Shown: positions 8,088 to 17,576 of the stretch, piece by piece
How the letters are laid out: each line of letters starts with the position of its first letter
Numbering within the stretch: the first letter of the stretch is position 1
NCBI RefSeq assembly: GCF_040529335.1
Contig: NZ_CP159534.1
Location: 4,340,001 to 4,404,000, forward strand
Source of the DNA: Streptomyces sp. HUAS MG91
GTDB taxonomy: Bacteria; Actinomycetota; Actinomycetes; Streptomycetales; Streptomycetaceae
Direction of reading: 5' to 3'
Length of the DNA stretch: 64,000 nucleotides
The notes under the pieces: generated by a model
What the model saw: only the letters and a program-made list of their open reading frames with translations
Database searches by the model: none
Told to the model about the DNA's origin: nothing
Made by a program: the position numbers and the translations under genes

Positions 8088-8669
8088 ATGACCCCAACCC
8101 TGGCGTCTGTCTGCCCCAGCGCATCGGAGCCGGCGACGCGTACCCACACCGGGACCCACCCGGCGCACACGGCGTACCCGTCGTTCGCGTCGTACGTCCG
8201 CGCCCGCCAGACCGTCCTGCTGCGCACCGCCCGCTCGCTGACCGCTAACCCGTGCGATGCCGAGGACCTGCTGCAGACCGCTCTCACGAAGACGTACGTC
8301 GCGTGGGACCGGATCGAGGACCACCGCGCGCTCGACGGCTATGTGCGCCGGGCCCTGCTGAACACGCGGACGTCCCAGTGGCGCAAGCGCAAGGTCGACG
8401 AGTTCGTCTGCGACGAGCTGCCCGAGCCGCCGGTGGTGCCCGCTGGTGACCCGGCCGAGCAGCAGGCGCTGCACGACGCCATGTGGCGCGCCATCATGAA
8501 GCTGCCCGCGCGGCAGCGCGCGATGGTCGTGCTGCGGTACTACGAGGATCTGAGCGAGGCCCAGACGGCCGAGGTGCTCGGGGTCTCCATCGGCACCGTG
8601 AAGAGCGCGGTCTCGCGGGCGCTCGGGAAGCTCCGCGAGGACCCGGAGCTGCGGCCGGCGCACACCTGA
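8088..8669 (+). CDS. SigE-family (group IV-like) RNA polymerase sigma factor
   Basis: This 193-residue sigma factor has region 2 around residues 30-100 (SFASYVRARQ, DAEDLLQTALTKTYVAW) and region 4 around 130-185 (LPARQRAMVVLRYYEDLSEA, then the helix-turn-helix GVSIGTVKSAVSRALGKLRE). It belongs to the short SigE-type ECF sigma factors widespread in Streptomyces. No anti-sigma gene is adjacent. The ATG at 8088 has GGAG only two bases upstream, so a leaderless or weakly initiated message is possible. An 8-bp complementary pair, CTACCACC (7999-8006) and GGTGGTAG (8059-8066), brackets the upstream region and may be regulatory. Confidence 0.85.
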   Translation: MTPTLASVCPSASEPATRTHTGTHPAHTAYPSFASYVRARQTVLLRTARSLTANPCDAEDLLQTALTKTYVAWDRIEDHRALDGYVRRALLNTRTSQWRKRKVDEFVCDELPEPPVVPAGDPAEQQALHDAMWRAIMKLPARQRAMVVLRYYEDLSEAQTAEVLGVSIGTVKSAVSRALGKLREDPELRPAHT

Positions 8670-8698
8670 GCTTGATCGATCATTCCCGGGACTAGTGA

Positions 8699-8718
8699 CA
8701 TACCGCATGGTATGCGGT
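8699..8718. promoter_or_regulatory. Palindromic operator before the acyl-CoA synthetase
   Basis: Overlapping inverted repeats occur here: CATACC-GCAT-GGTATG (8699-8714) and ACCGCAT-GGT-ATGCGGT (8702-8718), both perfect. They sit 50-70 bases upstream of the GTG at 8768, where a TetR-type repressor site would be expected. No regulator gene lies next to it, so control in trans is inferred. Confidence 0.55.
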
Positions 8719-8767
8719 GAGAATCGGCGGAACTTTACTGCTCCGTAGCGCCCACCGGGAGGACGCC

Positions 8768-10420
<1,653 letters not shown>

Positions 10421-10423
10421 CGG

Positions 10424-10443
10424 CCTGTTTCACGTGAAACAGG
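10424..10443. other. parS site (ParB-binding palindrome)
   Basis: The 20-base perfect palindrome CCTGTTTCACGTGAAACAGG contains the bacterial parS core TGTTTCACGTGAAACA without mismatch at 10426-10441. ParB binds such sites and spreads to organise the origin region. Streptomyces carries many copies clustered around oriC. It lies between two convergent genes and abuts a terminator stem, so it is free of coding constraint. Confidence 0.9.
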
Positions 10444-10474
10444 GAGGGGCGGCCCGAACGGGCCGCCCCTCCCT
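10441..10474. terminator. Bidirectional hairpin terminator
   Basis: A perfect 16-bp stem, AGGGAGGGGCGGCCCG (10441-10456) with CGGGCCGCCCCTCCCT (10459-10474), closes a 2-base loop between two convergent genes. The outermost bases overlap the parS palindrome. Confidence 0.8.
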
Positions 10475-10485
10475 GTCAGTTGGCG

Positions 10486-13400
10486 TCAGTTGGTGCCGAT
10501 CTTCGCCAGCAGGTCCACGATCCGGACCTGGACCTCGGGGCTCGTCGACCGCTCGGCCAGGAACAGCACCGTCTCCCCCGCCGCGAGCCGCGGCAGGTCG
10601 TCGTGGTCGACGGCGGCCGTGTAGACGACCAGCGGCGTGCGGTTGAGCTGTCCGTTCGCGCGCAGCCAGTCGATGATGCCCGCGCGGCGACGGCGTACCT
10701 GGAGCAGATCCATGACCACCAGGTTCGGCCGCATCTGCGCGGCGAGCGTCACCGCGTCCGCGTCGCTCGCGGCCCGCGCCACCTGCATACCGCGCCGCTC
10801 CAGGGTCGCGGTCAGGGCGAGCGCGATCTCCTCGTGCTCCTCGATCAGCAGGACCCGCGGCGGGTGCTGCTCGCTGTCGCGCGGCGCGAGCGCCTTCAGC
10901 AGGATCGCCGGATCGGCCCCGTACGCGGCCTCGCGCGTCGCCTGCCCCAGCCCCGCGGTCACCAGGACCGGGACCTCGGCGGCGACGGCGGCCTGGCGCA
11001 GCGACTGCAGCGCGGTGCGGGTGATCGGCCCGGTCAGCGGGTCGACGAAGAGCGCGGCCGGGAACGCCGCGATCTGCGCGTCGACCTCCTCGCGGGAGTG
11101 CACGGTCACCGGGCGGTAGCCGCGCTCGCTCAACGCCTGCTGCGTCGTGACGTCCGGCGCCGGCCACACCAGGAGGCGGCGCGGGTTGTCCAGCGGCTCC
11201 GGCGGCAGTTCGTCGTCCATCGGCTGCGGCTGTGGCCGGTTGGCGACCTCGACGGCGCCGCCGGGACCGTCGAGCGGCTCGGGGCCCTCGTCGGCGTCCT
11301 GGTCGGGCGCCCCTATGGCGTAGGAGCGGCCGCCGCCCTCGGACGGGTTCATCGACGACAGCAGCGGCGGCTGCGGCTGCTGCGCGGACTGCGGCTGGGG
11401 GTGCGGGCGAGCCGTCGTCCCCTGCGCCGGGGTCTCGGTGCTCTCCGGCTGGTCCTGCCGGTTGGACAGCTTGCGCCGCCGTCCCGACGAACCGCCGCCG
11501 AGCGTCTGGCCCTCCTGTTGCGGCACGCCCTGCGGGGGCGTGGCGCCGGGCCGTACGGGGGCGGGCTGCTGACCGCGCTGCTGCTGGGCGATCTGCCGCC
11601 CGAACGGCACACCCTGGCCCAGGGTGCGCACGCTGAAGGCGCGGCCCTGCGTCGAGTGGGTGTCCCCGGCCGGCGCCGCCGGATCCTGCGGAGCCTCGGC
11701 GGGCAGCGGCTGGGCTGCGGGCAGCGGCTGGGCCGCGGACTCCGCCGGCTTCGGCGTGCCCTGGGCGGGCGTGCTCTGCGTCGGGTGCGGCTGCGGCGGC
11801 GTGTGGTCGAGCGCCGGGTGCTCAGCGGCGGCGTGCTGCTGCTCGTCGGGCAGCGGGAGCGGCTGCGGCAGGGGCTGGGCGCCCGTGTCCTGCGGTGCGT
11901 CGGTCTCGCCCTGGGGCTCGGGCGCCCGGTCGGCCTGCGCGGGCGGCAGCGCGAACATCTCGCGCGGGCCCGCCTCCTCCGGTGCCGGGGCGGCCTGCGG
12001 CTGCGCGGCACCGAGAGCCCGCCGCGCGCGCCGCCCCGTGGGCTGCTGCGCCGGGGTACCCGCGAGCTCCAGCTCACTGCCCTGCGCCTGGCCCTGGTTC
12101 TGGTCGGTGGGGGCGGACGGCAGGGCGGGCAGCGCGGGCTGCTCCTGGCCCTCGGCGCGCCGCGCCCTGCGGCCGGTCGGCGCGGGCACGCCCTGCGGAG
12201 GCACCGTGTCGCCCAGCGCCGGGGAGCCCGCCGCGTGCTCGGCCGCGGTCATCACGGAACCCTCGCTCGCCGAACCGTCCGGCGCGGACCGCGCCCGGCG
12301 TCGCCCGGTGCCACCGGCGGTCTGGGCCTGCGCCTGGTTCTGTGCCTGCGCCTGGGCCGAAGTCTCCTCACTCTCGCCGGACGCGGAAGGAGCGGGCAGC
12401 TCCGCCGCGGCGGGCGAACCCTCCTCGGCGGCACGCCGTCCGCGCCGCCGTCCGGTGCCCCCGGACGCGGCGGCGGCCGCGGCCTCGCCCGGCAGGCCGC
12501 TCTCCAGGAAGGAGTCGACCGAAGGCCCGGCGGCCCGGCGCGCCCGCCGTCGCCCGCCGCCCGCGGCCGAACCGGCCTGCTCCGGCACGTTCGCCCGGGG
12601 CTCCTCGGCCACCGGCTCGGGTACGGGTACGGGCGCGGGCGGAACCACTCCGGCCCCACTTCCGATCGGCACTTCGAGCACGTACGCGCTGCCGCTCATG
12701 CCCGGCATCTCGTGCGTCTGCAGCACACCGCCGTGCGCCCGCACGATGCCCCGGACGATCGGCTCGTGCACCGGATCGCCGCCCGCGTAGGGGCCGCGCA
12801 CCTCGATGCGCACGCTGTCGCCGCGCTGCGCCGCGGCCACGACCACGGTGTTGTCGACGTATCCGGCACCGGCCGGCACCCGCGCGTTCCCGGTCGCGTC
12901 GATCCCGGCGACGTCGGCGACGAGGTGCGCGAGGGCGGTGGCGAGCCGTCCGGCGTCCACCTCGGCCTCTATCGGCGGCGCGTGCACGGCGAACTGCACC
13001 CGGCCGGGCCCGATCAGCTCGACGGCCCCGTCGACACCCGCCGCCACGACGGCGTCGAGCATCACCTTCGTACGGGAGAGCGCGCCGCCGCCCTCGTCGA
13101 GGGACTGGTAGGCGAGGACGTTGTCGACGAGCGTCGTCATCCGGGAGTAGCCGGCGGCCAGATGGTGCAGGACCTGGTTCGCCTCCGGCCACAGCTGGCC
13201 CGCGTCGTCGGCGGCGAGCTGCGCCAGCTCGTGCCGCAGGTCGTCCAGCGGGCCGCGCAGCGACTGCCCGAGCACGGCGAGCAGCTGGGTGTGCCGGGCG
13301 GCCAGCGCCTCGTAACGGTCCTTCTCGCGCTCGGCGAAGGCGGCGCCGCGCTCCCGCTCGGCGGACAGCTCCTCGGCGTGCTGCTCGCGCAGGTCGGCCA

Positions 13401-14349
13401 GTTCGGCGGCGAGTTCGTCGCGTACGCGCGCGAGGTCGGCGTCCCGCTCGGCGCGCTCGTGCTCGGCGGCCTCGTCGCGCCGGGCGATCTCCTCCGCGTG
13501 CTCCTCGACCAGCTTGTCGTAGGGGCGGCGGTCGGTGAAGGTCATGACCGCGCCGACCAGTTGGTCCCCGTCGCGCACCGGCGCCGTCGTCATGTCGACG
13601 GGCACCTTGTCGCCGTTCTTCGACCACAGCACCTGCCCGCGCACCCGGTGCTTGCGTCCGGAGCGCAGGGTGTCGGCGAGCGGCGACTCCTCGTAGGGGA
13701 ACGCCTCGCCGTCGGGCCGCGAGTGCAGGACGAGCTGGTGCAGTTCCTGCCCGCCCAGGTCGCTGGCCCGGAAGCCCAGGATCTGCGCGGCGGCGGGATT
13801 GACGAGCACGATCCGCCCGTCGGTGTCGGTGCCGACGACGCCCTCGGCCGCGGCCCGCAGGATCATCTCGGTCTGCCGCTGCGAACGGGCCAGCTCGGCC
13901 TCGGTGTCGACGGTGCCCGACAGATCGCGCACGACGAGCATCAGCAACTCGGTGCCGCTGTAGGCGCCGCCACCGCCGCCGTACGAGGAGCCGTACGGGT
14001 CCACGGCGTCCCGGGCGCTGTCGGCGAGGTTCGCCGAGGTGACCTCGACCGGGAACTCACTGCCGTCGGTGCGCCGGGCGATCATCCGCGTCGGCTTGGT
14101 CCGCCCGCGCTCGTCGGTGACCGTGTCGGGCCGCCGCATCGAGCCGGGGATCAGCCGGGAGTCGAACTGCGGCAGCAGATCGAGCAGTCCGCGCCCGACC
14201 AGCGCCGTCCCCGGGGCCTCGAAGGCCTCCAGGGCGATCGAATTGGCATTGACGACGGTCCCGTTGGTGTTGACCAGCACCAATGCGTCCGGGAGCGCAT
14301 CGAGTATGGCTGCGAGGCGAGCAGCGCCTCGGGATGGCCTGCTGCTCAC
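10486..14349 (-). CDS. OsaA-like PAS-domain hybrid kinase homologue
   Basis: This 1287-residue protein has an N-terminal PAS (LAAILDALPDALVLVNTNG), a second PAS near residue 165 (ILRAAAEGVVGTDTDGRIVL, FRASDLGG), a coiled coil rich in Glu/Arg, and a histidine-kinase-like region. There the usual H-box reads LGQSLRGPLDDLRHELAQL with Gln where the phospho-His belongs. A degenerate ATPase domain follows (VRGIVRAHGGVLQTHEMPG). A linker of about 400 residues rich in Pro/Gln/Ala carries several GRRRARRA-type basic clusters. Two receiver-like domains end the protein, the last with LVVMDLLQV. The layout fits the orphan OsaA group, which in S. coelicolor affects osmoadaptation and development. The GTG at 14347-14349 (GGGAGG 10 bases before) is preferred over the frame to 14424. 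Confidence 0.8.
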   Translation of the reverse strand: MSSRPSRGAARLAAILDALPDALVLVNTNGTVVNANSIALEAFEAPGTALVGRGLLDLLPQFDSRLIPGSMRRPDTVTDERGRTKPTRMIARRTDGSEFPVEVTSANLADSARDAVDPYGSSYGGGGGAYSGTELLMLVVRDLSGTVDTEAELARSQRQTEMILRAAAEGVVGTDTDGRIVLVNPAAAQILGFRASDLGGQELHQLVLHSRPDGEAFPYEESPLADTLRSGRKHRVRGQVLWSKNGDKVPVDMTTAPVRDGDQLVGAVMTFTDRRPYDKLVEEHAEEIARRDEAAEHERAERDADLARVRDELAAELADLREQHAEELSAERERGAAFAEREKDRYEALAARHTQLLAVLGQSLRGPLDDLRHELAQLAADDAGQLWPEANQVLHHLAAGYSRMTTLVDNVLAYQSLDEGGGALSRTKVMLDAVVAAGVDGAVELIGPGRVQFAVHAPPIEAEVDAGRLATALAHLVADVAGIDATGNARVPAGAGYVDNTVVVAAAQRGDSVRIEVRGPYAGGDPVHEPIVRGIVRAHGGVLQTHEMPGMSGSAYVLEVPIGSGAGVVPPAPVPVPEPVAEEPRANVPEQAGSAAGGGRRRARRAAGPSVDSFLESGLPGEAAAAAASGGTGRRRGRRAAEEGSPAAAELPAPSASGESEETSAQAQAQNQAQAQTAGGTGRRRARSAPDGSASEGSVMTAAEHAAGSPALGDTVPPQGVPAPTGRRARRAEGQEQPALPALPSAPTDQNQGQAQGSELELAGTPAQQPTGRRARRALGAAQPQAAPAPEEAGPREMFALPPAQADRAPEPQGETDAPQDTGAQPLPQPLPLPDEQQHAAAEHPALDHTPPQPHPTQSTPAQGTPKPAESAAQPLPAAQPLPAEAPQDPAAPAGDTHSTQGRAFSVRTLGQGVPFGRQIAQQQRGQQPAPVRPGATPPQGVPQQEGQTLGGGSSGRRRKLSNRQDQPESTETPAQGTTARPHPQPQSAQQPQPPLLSSMNPSEGGGRSYAIGAPDQDADEGPEPLDGPGGAVEVANRPQPQPMDDELPPEPLDNPRRLLVWPAPDVTTQQALSERGYRPVTVHSREEVDAQIAAFPAALFVDPLTGPITRTALQSLRQAAVAAEVPVLVTAGLGQATREAAYGADPAILLKALAPRDSEQHPPRVLLIEEHEEIALALTATLERRGMQVARAASDADAVTLAAQMRPNLVVMDLLQVRRRRAGIIDWLRANGQLNRTPLVVYTAAVDHDDLPRLAAGETVLFLAERSTSPEVQVRIVDLLAKIGTN

Positions 14350-14552
14350 GACGACGCTTCCTCCCTGATGTACCGCTTTACCGCGACGTGCCGACCGCGC
14401 CAGCCATCTTGCCGCGCGAAGCACAACGTGTCACGGGAGGGAGTCTACGGGCACGGGTTGTCCGCGCGACCCCGGATGAGAGGGAGCCCACGTAGAGGCG
14501 ACGAAGAGGATGTGGGGATCGCACGAAGGCGCTGTGTCCGATGGACCCAGGG

Positions 14553-15026
14553 TCACGGCGCGGTAGCGGGCAGCACGGGCTCCAGGCGGTGCCAGCGCGC
14601 GGTCTCGCAGCCGTTGCTCAGCTTGTACGAGGCGTCGACGGGCCGCCCGTGCCAGGTGCCGGTGATGTGCGCGGTGGCGGGGCCGCTGTAGAGCATCGTG
14701 CACTGCGCCCCGGCCGGTACCGGCGCGAACGGATCGGTGCCGTCCGCCGTGATCCGGTCGAGCGTCGCGCAGGCCGCGCCCGGGTCGCGGTGGGTGCCGC
14801 CGGCCGGGTCGCAGCGCAGCTCCGACGTGCCGTCGAGGCCGTTGCCCGCGTCGGCGACGGTGATGGTCAGCTCGTCGCGACCGGTCCCGTCCGGGGAGCT
14901 GAAGGGGGGCGGCGCGACGTGCCACGGCCCGGTGTCGGCGTGCGCGGCCGCGGGCAGGGCCGTGAGGGCGGCGACGGTGGCGGCGGACGTGACCAGGACG
15001 CAACGGGAGAGACGGCGCAGCAACAT
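14553..15026 (-). CDS. Subtilisin-inhibitor-like secreted protein (SSI family)
   Basis: This 157-residue protein has a signal peptide (LSRCVLVTSAATVAALTALPAAAHA, cleavage before DTG). The mature domain of about 126 residues fits the Streptomyces subtilisin inhibitor family: LRCDPAGGTHRDPGAACATLD, DPFAPVPAGAQCTMLYSGP, ITGTWHGRPVDASYKLSNGCE. Four mature Cys residues make the two expected disulfides. By alignment to SSI, the reactive-site bond falls in QC-T-M-L-Y with Met at P1, which predicts inhibition of subtilisin-type proteases. The protein acts outside the cell. Confidence 0.9.
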   Translation of the reverse strand: MLLRRLSRCVLVTSAATVAALTALPAAAHADTGPWHVAPPPFSSPDGTGRDELTITVADAGNGLDGTSELRCDPAGGTHRDPGAACATLDRITADGTDPFAPVPAGAQCTMLYSGPATAHITGTWHGRPVDASYKLSNGCETARWHRLEPVLPATAP

Positions 15027-15184
15027 GCCCTGCCTAACGCGGTGCCCGCCACGACGTTGCGCCCCCGCGGACCTTTGCTCTGCGGCCCGACCTCCTAGTA
15101 CCGTAGGAGCCGATTGGTGACACGGCGCTCAGCTGTGTCATCATCTGCACGCAGCCGCTCGCGTTCGCGCAGGCGGGATGTGCT

Positions 15185-15275
15185 GGAGGCGTCGCCTAGT
15201 CCGGTCTATGGCGCCGCACTGCTAATGCGGTTTGGGCCTTAAAGCCCATCGAGGGTTCAAATCCCTCCGCCTCCG
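15185..15275 (+). tRNA. tRNA-Ser (anticodon GCU)
   Basis: A 91-base class II tRNA. The acceptor arms GGAGGCG (15185-15191) and CGCCTCC (15268-15274) pair, with discriminator G. The anticodon loop CTGCTAA gives GCU. A long variable arm is present, and the T arm contains GGTTCAAATCC. CCA is not encoded. Confidence 0.95.
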
Positions 15276-15286
15276 CAGCAAGATCC

Positions 15287-15316
15287 GAAGCCCCGGTCCA
15301 CCAGGACCGGGGCTTC
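15287..15316 (+). terminator. Terminator after tRNA-Ser(GCU)
   Basis: Perfect 13-bp arms GAAGCCCCGGTCC (15287-15299) and GGACCGGGGCTTC (15304-15316) enclose loop ACCA, 11 bases after the tRNA. Confidence 0.8.
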
Positions 15317-15377
15317 GCTGCTTCCGGGGCCGGCCCGAGACGCGTTTCCGCAGGTCACAACGGGTGTGGCCAATGGA

Positions 15378-15407
15378 TTTCACATGGCGGCGGCAGTCAT
15401 GTAATGT
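15378..15407 (+). promoter_or_regulatory. Possible promoter of tRNA-Arg(ACG)
   Basis: TTTCAC (15378-15383) and TAATGT (15402-15407) are separated by 18 bases and lie about 57 bases before the tRNA. Both are acceptable matches to vegetative -35/-10 boxes. No start site is known. Confidence 0.4.
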
Positions 15408-15463
15408 TCTTCTTGTCGCCGGGACGGGCCGAAAGGCCGGAAACGAAGACAGCAACAGAACAA

Positions 15464-15536
15464 GCACTCGTAGCTTAACGGATAGAGCATCTGACTACGG
15501 ATCAGAAGGTTGCAGGTTCGAATCCTGCCGAGTGCA
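15464..15536 (+). tRNA. tRNA-Arg (anticodon ACG)
   Basis: A 73-base tRNA. Acceptor GCACTCG pairs with CGAGTGC (15529-15535), with discriminator A. The anticodon arm TCTGA-CTACGGA-TCAGA gives ACG. The A34 of this tRNA is the normal substrate of TadA, which is encoded at 36266 in this window. Confidence 0.95.
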
Positions 15537-15545
15537 CACAGATCG

Positions 15546-15576
15546 AAGGCCCCGCCGGTTCGTCCGGCGGGGCCTT
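15546..15576. terminator. Hairpin terminator between tRNA-Arg and the convergent hydrolase gene
   Basis: Arms AAGGCCCCGCCGG (15546-15558) and CCGGCGGGGCCTT (15564-15576) enclose loop TTCGT and are followed by T in the tRNA direction. It probably serves the tRNA and the convergent gene ending at 15588. Confidence 0.8.
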
Positions 15577-15587
15577 TGGCGTCGGGG

Positions 15588-16469
15588 TCAGGCGGTGTGG
15601 GTCAGTACGGCGTCGACCAGGGTGGGCCAGAGTTCGCGGGGGCGGTCGTGGCCCATGTCGGGGAGCAGGAGGAGGTCGGCGCCGGGGATCAGCTCCGCGG
15701 TGCGTCTTCCGCCGCTGGGGTCGATCAGGGTGTCGTCCAGGCCGTGGATCACCAGCGTCGGCACCCGCAGCTCGCGCAGGGCGTCCGCGCGGGAGCCGCT
15801 GAGGATCATCGCGCCGAGCTGGCGGCCGATGCCCGCCGGGTAGTAGGCGCGGTCGTAGCCGGCGGCGGCCAGTTCGCGCAGGGCCGTGGCGTCGCCGTAC
15901 CGCCGGGAGGCCCACACCAGTTCCCTCTCCGCCGCCGCGATGCAGGCGTCGCGGTCCGCGGGCTTCGGGGTGAACAGCACGGCCTGGGCCTCCGGGCTCG
16001 GGCGGCCGTACTCGCTCTCGCCGGTCGAGGACATCATCGACGTCAGGGTCAGCACCCGCTCCGGGCAGGACAGGGCCATCGTCTGGGCGATCATTCCGCC
16101 CATCGAGGCGCCGACCACGTGGGCGCGTTCGATCCCGAGGGCGGTGAGCAGGCCCAGGCCGTCGTCGGCCATGTCCGTGAGCCGGTAGGGGACCATCGCG
16201 AGAGCGGCGGGGATGTCTCCCGCGCTCACGGCGGCGATGAACGCGCCCATGTCGACGGGGTGATCCCCGAACTTCGTGGACAGGCCGCAGTCGCGGTTGT
16301 CGTACCGGATCACGTAGCGGCCGCGCTCCGCCAGCATCCGGCAGAAGTCCTCGTGCCAGGCGATCAGCTGGGCCCCGAAGCCCATCACGAGCAGGACGGG
16401 TGGGTCGGCTGGGTCACCGAACGTCTCGTACGCGAGGGACACTTCGGGGGACACGTCAATGATCGACAT
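15588..16469 (-). CDS. Alpha/beta hydrolase
   Basis: This 293-residue alpha/beta-hydrolase-fold enzyme shows the oxyanion-hole region LLVMGFGAQLIAW, the nucleophile elbow VVGASMGGMIAQ (Ser as nucleophile), the acid VIHGLDDTLIDPSGG and the catalytic His in LPDMGHDRP. It has no signal peptide, so it is cytoplasmic. The substrate cannot be read from sequence; esterases and lactonases of this type are numerous in Streptomyces. The start ATG at 16467-16469 lies about 55 bases from the VOC gene. Confidence 0.85.
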   Translation of the reverse strand: MSIIDVSPEVSLAYETFGDPADPPVLLVMGFGAQLIAWHEDFCRMLAERGRYVIRYDNRDCGLSTKFGDHPVDMGAFIAAVSAGDIPAALAMVPYRLTDMADDGLGLLTALGIERAHVVGASMGGMIAQTMALSCPERVLTLTSMMSSTGESEYGRPSPEAQAVLFTPKPADRDACIAAAERELVWASRRYGDATALRELAAAGYDRAYYPAGIGRQLGAMILSGSRADALRELRVPTLVIHGLDDTLIDPSGGRRTAELIPGADLLLLPDMGHDRPRELWPTLVDAVLTHTA

Positions 16470-16524
16470 GGGGGGAGCGTGGCACGGCGCGGTACGGAGC
16501 GCACCCGGGATTTCCGGCGCGTGC

Positions 16525-16965
16525 TCAGTCCAGCTGCTGGGCCAGGCCGACGATGATGCCCTCCGGGCCGCGGACGTAGGCGAGCAGGTAGCTGGTCTCG
16601 AAGCGGGCGATGTCGCCGAGGACTTCGGCGCCGTGCGGGCGCAGGCGGTCGACCGTGGCTTCCAGGTCGTCGACGGCGAACATGACGCGGTGGGTGCCCA
16701 GGACGTTGTGGGAGCGCTCGCGCGGGTCGGGGGCGGTCGCCGGGGGCGTGCGGTACTTCGAGAGTTCGAGACGGCTGTGGCCGTCCGGGGTGCGGAGCAT
16801 CGCGATGTCGCAGTGGACGCCGTCGAGCCCGGTGCACCGGTCGGCGACGGGGCCCTTGACCTCCGCCCTGCCCTCCAGCTCCATGCCGAGTTCCACGAAG
16901 TACGCGATGGCGGCGTCCATGTCCTCGACGACGATGCCGACGTTGTCCATCCGCTGAATGGCCAT
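16525..16965 (-). CDS. VOC-family (glyoxalase/bleomycin-resistance fold) protein
   Basis: This 146-residue protein has two beta-alpha-beta-beta-beta modules: MDNVGIVVEDMDAAIAYFVELGMELEG and HRVMFAVDDLEATVDRLRPHGAEVLG. It ends with RGPEGIIVGLAQQLD, the usual metal-site Glu region. Such enzymes bind a divalent metal and act as lyases, isomerases or dioxygenases; no substrate is indicated. The ATG at 16963-16965 follows AAGGAGA five bases upstream and is preferred over upstream in-frame starts. It may be read together with the hydrolase gene downstream. Confidence 0.85.
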   Translation of the reverse strand: MAIQRMDNVGIVVEDMDAAIAYFVELGMELEGRAEVKGPVADRCTGLDGVHCDIAMLRTPDGHSRLELSKYRTPPATAPDPRERSHNVLGTHRVMFAVDDLEATVDRLRPHGAEVLGDIARFETSYLLAYVRGPEGIIVGLAQQLD

Positions 16966-17070
16966 GCTGGTCTCCTTCATCCGGGTCCTGTCACGGCTGG
17001 GACGGAGCCGGCGGGACGTTCTCGACATCCCCGCACCGCCGGATCCCGACCGTAGTGGTTCCGGGACGGG

Positions 17071-17454
17071 TCAGGCCGTGCCGCGCCGTACGGCGCTGAC
17101 GGCACTGACCGTGGCCGAGACCGCGGCCGTCGCGGCCAGGGAGCCGAGGGCGATCAGGACGACGCCGACCATGAACAGGCCGCTGGAGTCGTCCGACCAG
17201 TCGTAGGCGGCGGCCACCGTCAGGCCGGCCGTGGTGCCGAGGGTCGCGGCCGCTATGTGGTGGCGGGAGGCCGACCAGACGACCGCGGCCAGCAGGGTCA
17301 GGACCAGGCCGATCACCTGCCAGGCGGCGTAGGGGCCGGTCGTCGAGCCGTCGGGGTGGACGTCGCGGTGCTGGTCCCAGCCGAGCCAGGCGGCCCACGC
17401 GGCGATCGCGGTCGTGGCCGGGACGAGGGTGGCGAGCAGGCGTTGTGTGTTCAT
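17071..17454 (-). CDS. Four-helix integral membrane protein of unknown function
   Basis: This 127-residue protein has four predicted membrane segments: LLATLVPATTAIAAWAAWLG, WQVIGLVLTLLAAVVW, IAAATLGTTAGLTVAAAY and LFMVGVVLIALGSLAATAAV. No catalytic or transport motif is visible. It resembles small Streptomyces membrane proteins without assigned function. It is divergent from the gene at 17577, and three phased GTACTC repeats lie between them, which suggests regulation by a DNA-binding protein. Confidence 0.7.
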   Translation of the reverse strand: MNTQRLLATLVPATTAIAAWAAWLGWDQHRDVHPDGSTTGPYAAWQVIGLVLTLLAAVVWSASRHHIAAATLGTTAGLTVAAAYDWSDDSSGLFMVGVVLIALGSLAATAAVSATVSAVSAVRRGTA

Positions 17455-17498
17455 GCCGATGAGCCTCGCGCAGCCGGTCCCCGGCGGGCAGCGCGCAG

Positions 17499-17530
17499 GT
17501 ACTCAGCCCCGTACTCAGTCGGGTACTCGG
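17499..17530. promoter_or_regulatory. Three phased GTACTC direct repeats
   Basis: GTACTCAG at 17499-17506 and 17511-17518 and GTACTCGG at 17523-17530 recur at exactly 12-base spacing. They sit just upstream of the membrane-protein start at 17454 and between divergent genes, so a response-regulator or other activator site is likely. Confidence 0.45.
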
Positions 17531-17576
17531 AACGGCCGGACCGGGCGTTGTCAGTGGCGTGCGCCATCCTGGCCGT

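Noticed and set aside
10480..14691. 1403-codon plus-strand open frame
   Set aside because: It is the antisense shadow of the OsaA-like gene: the minus strand gives PAS, kinase-like and receiver motifs, while the plus frame gives only Arg/Gly/Leu-rich sequence with no domain.
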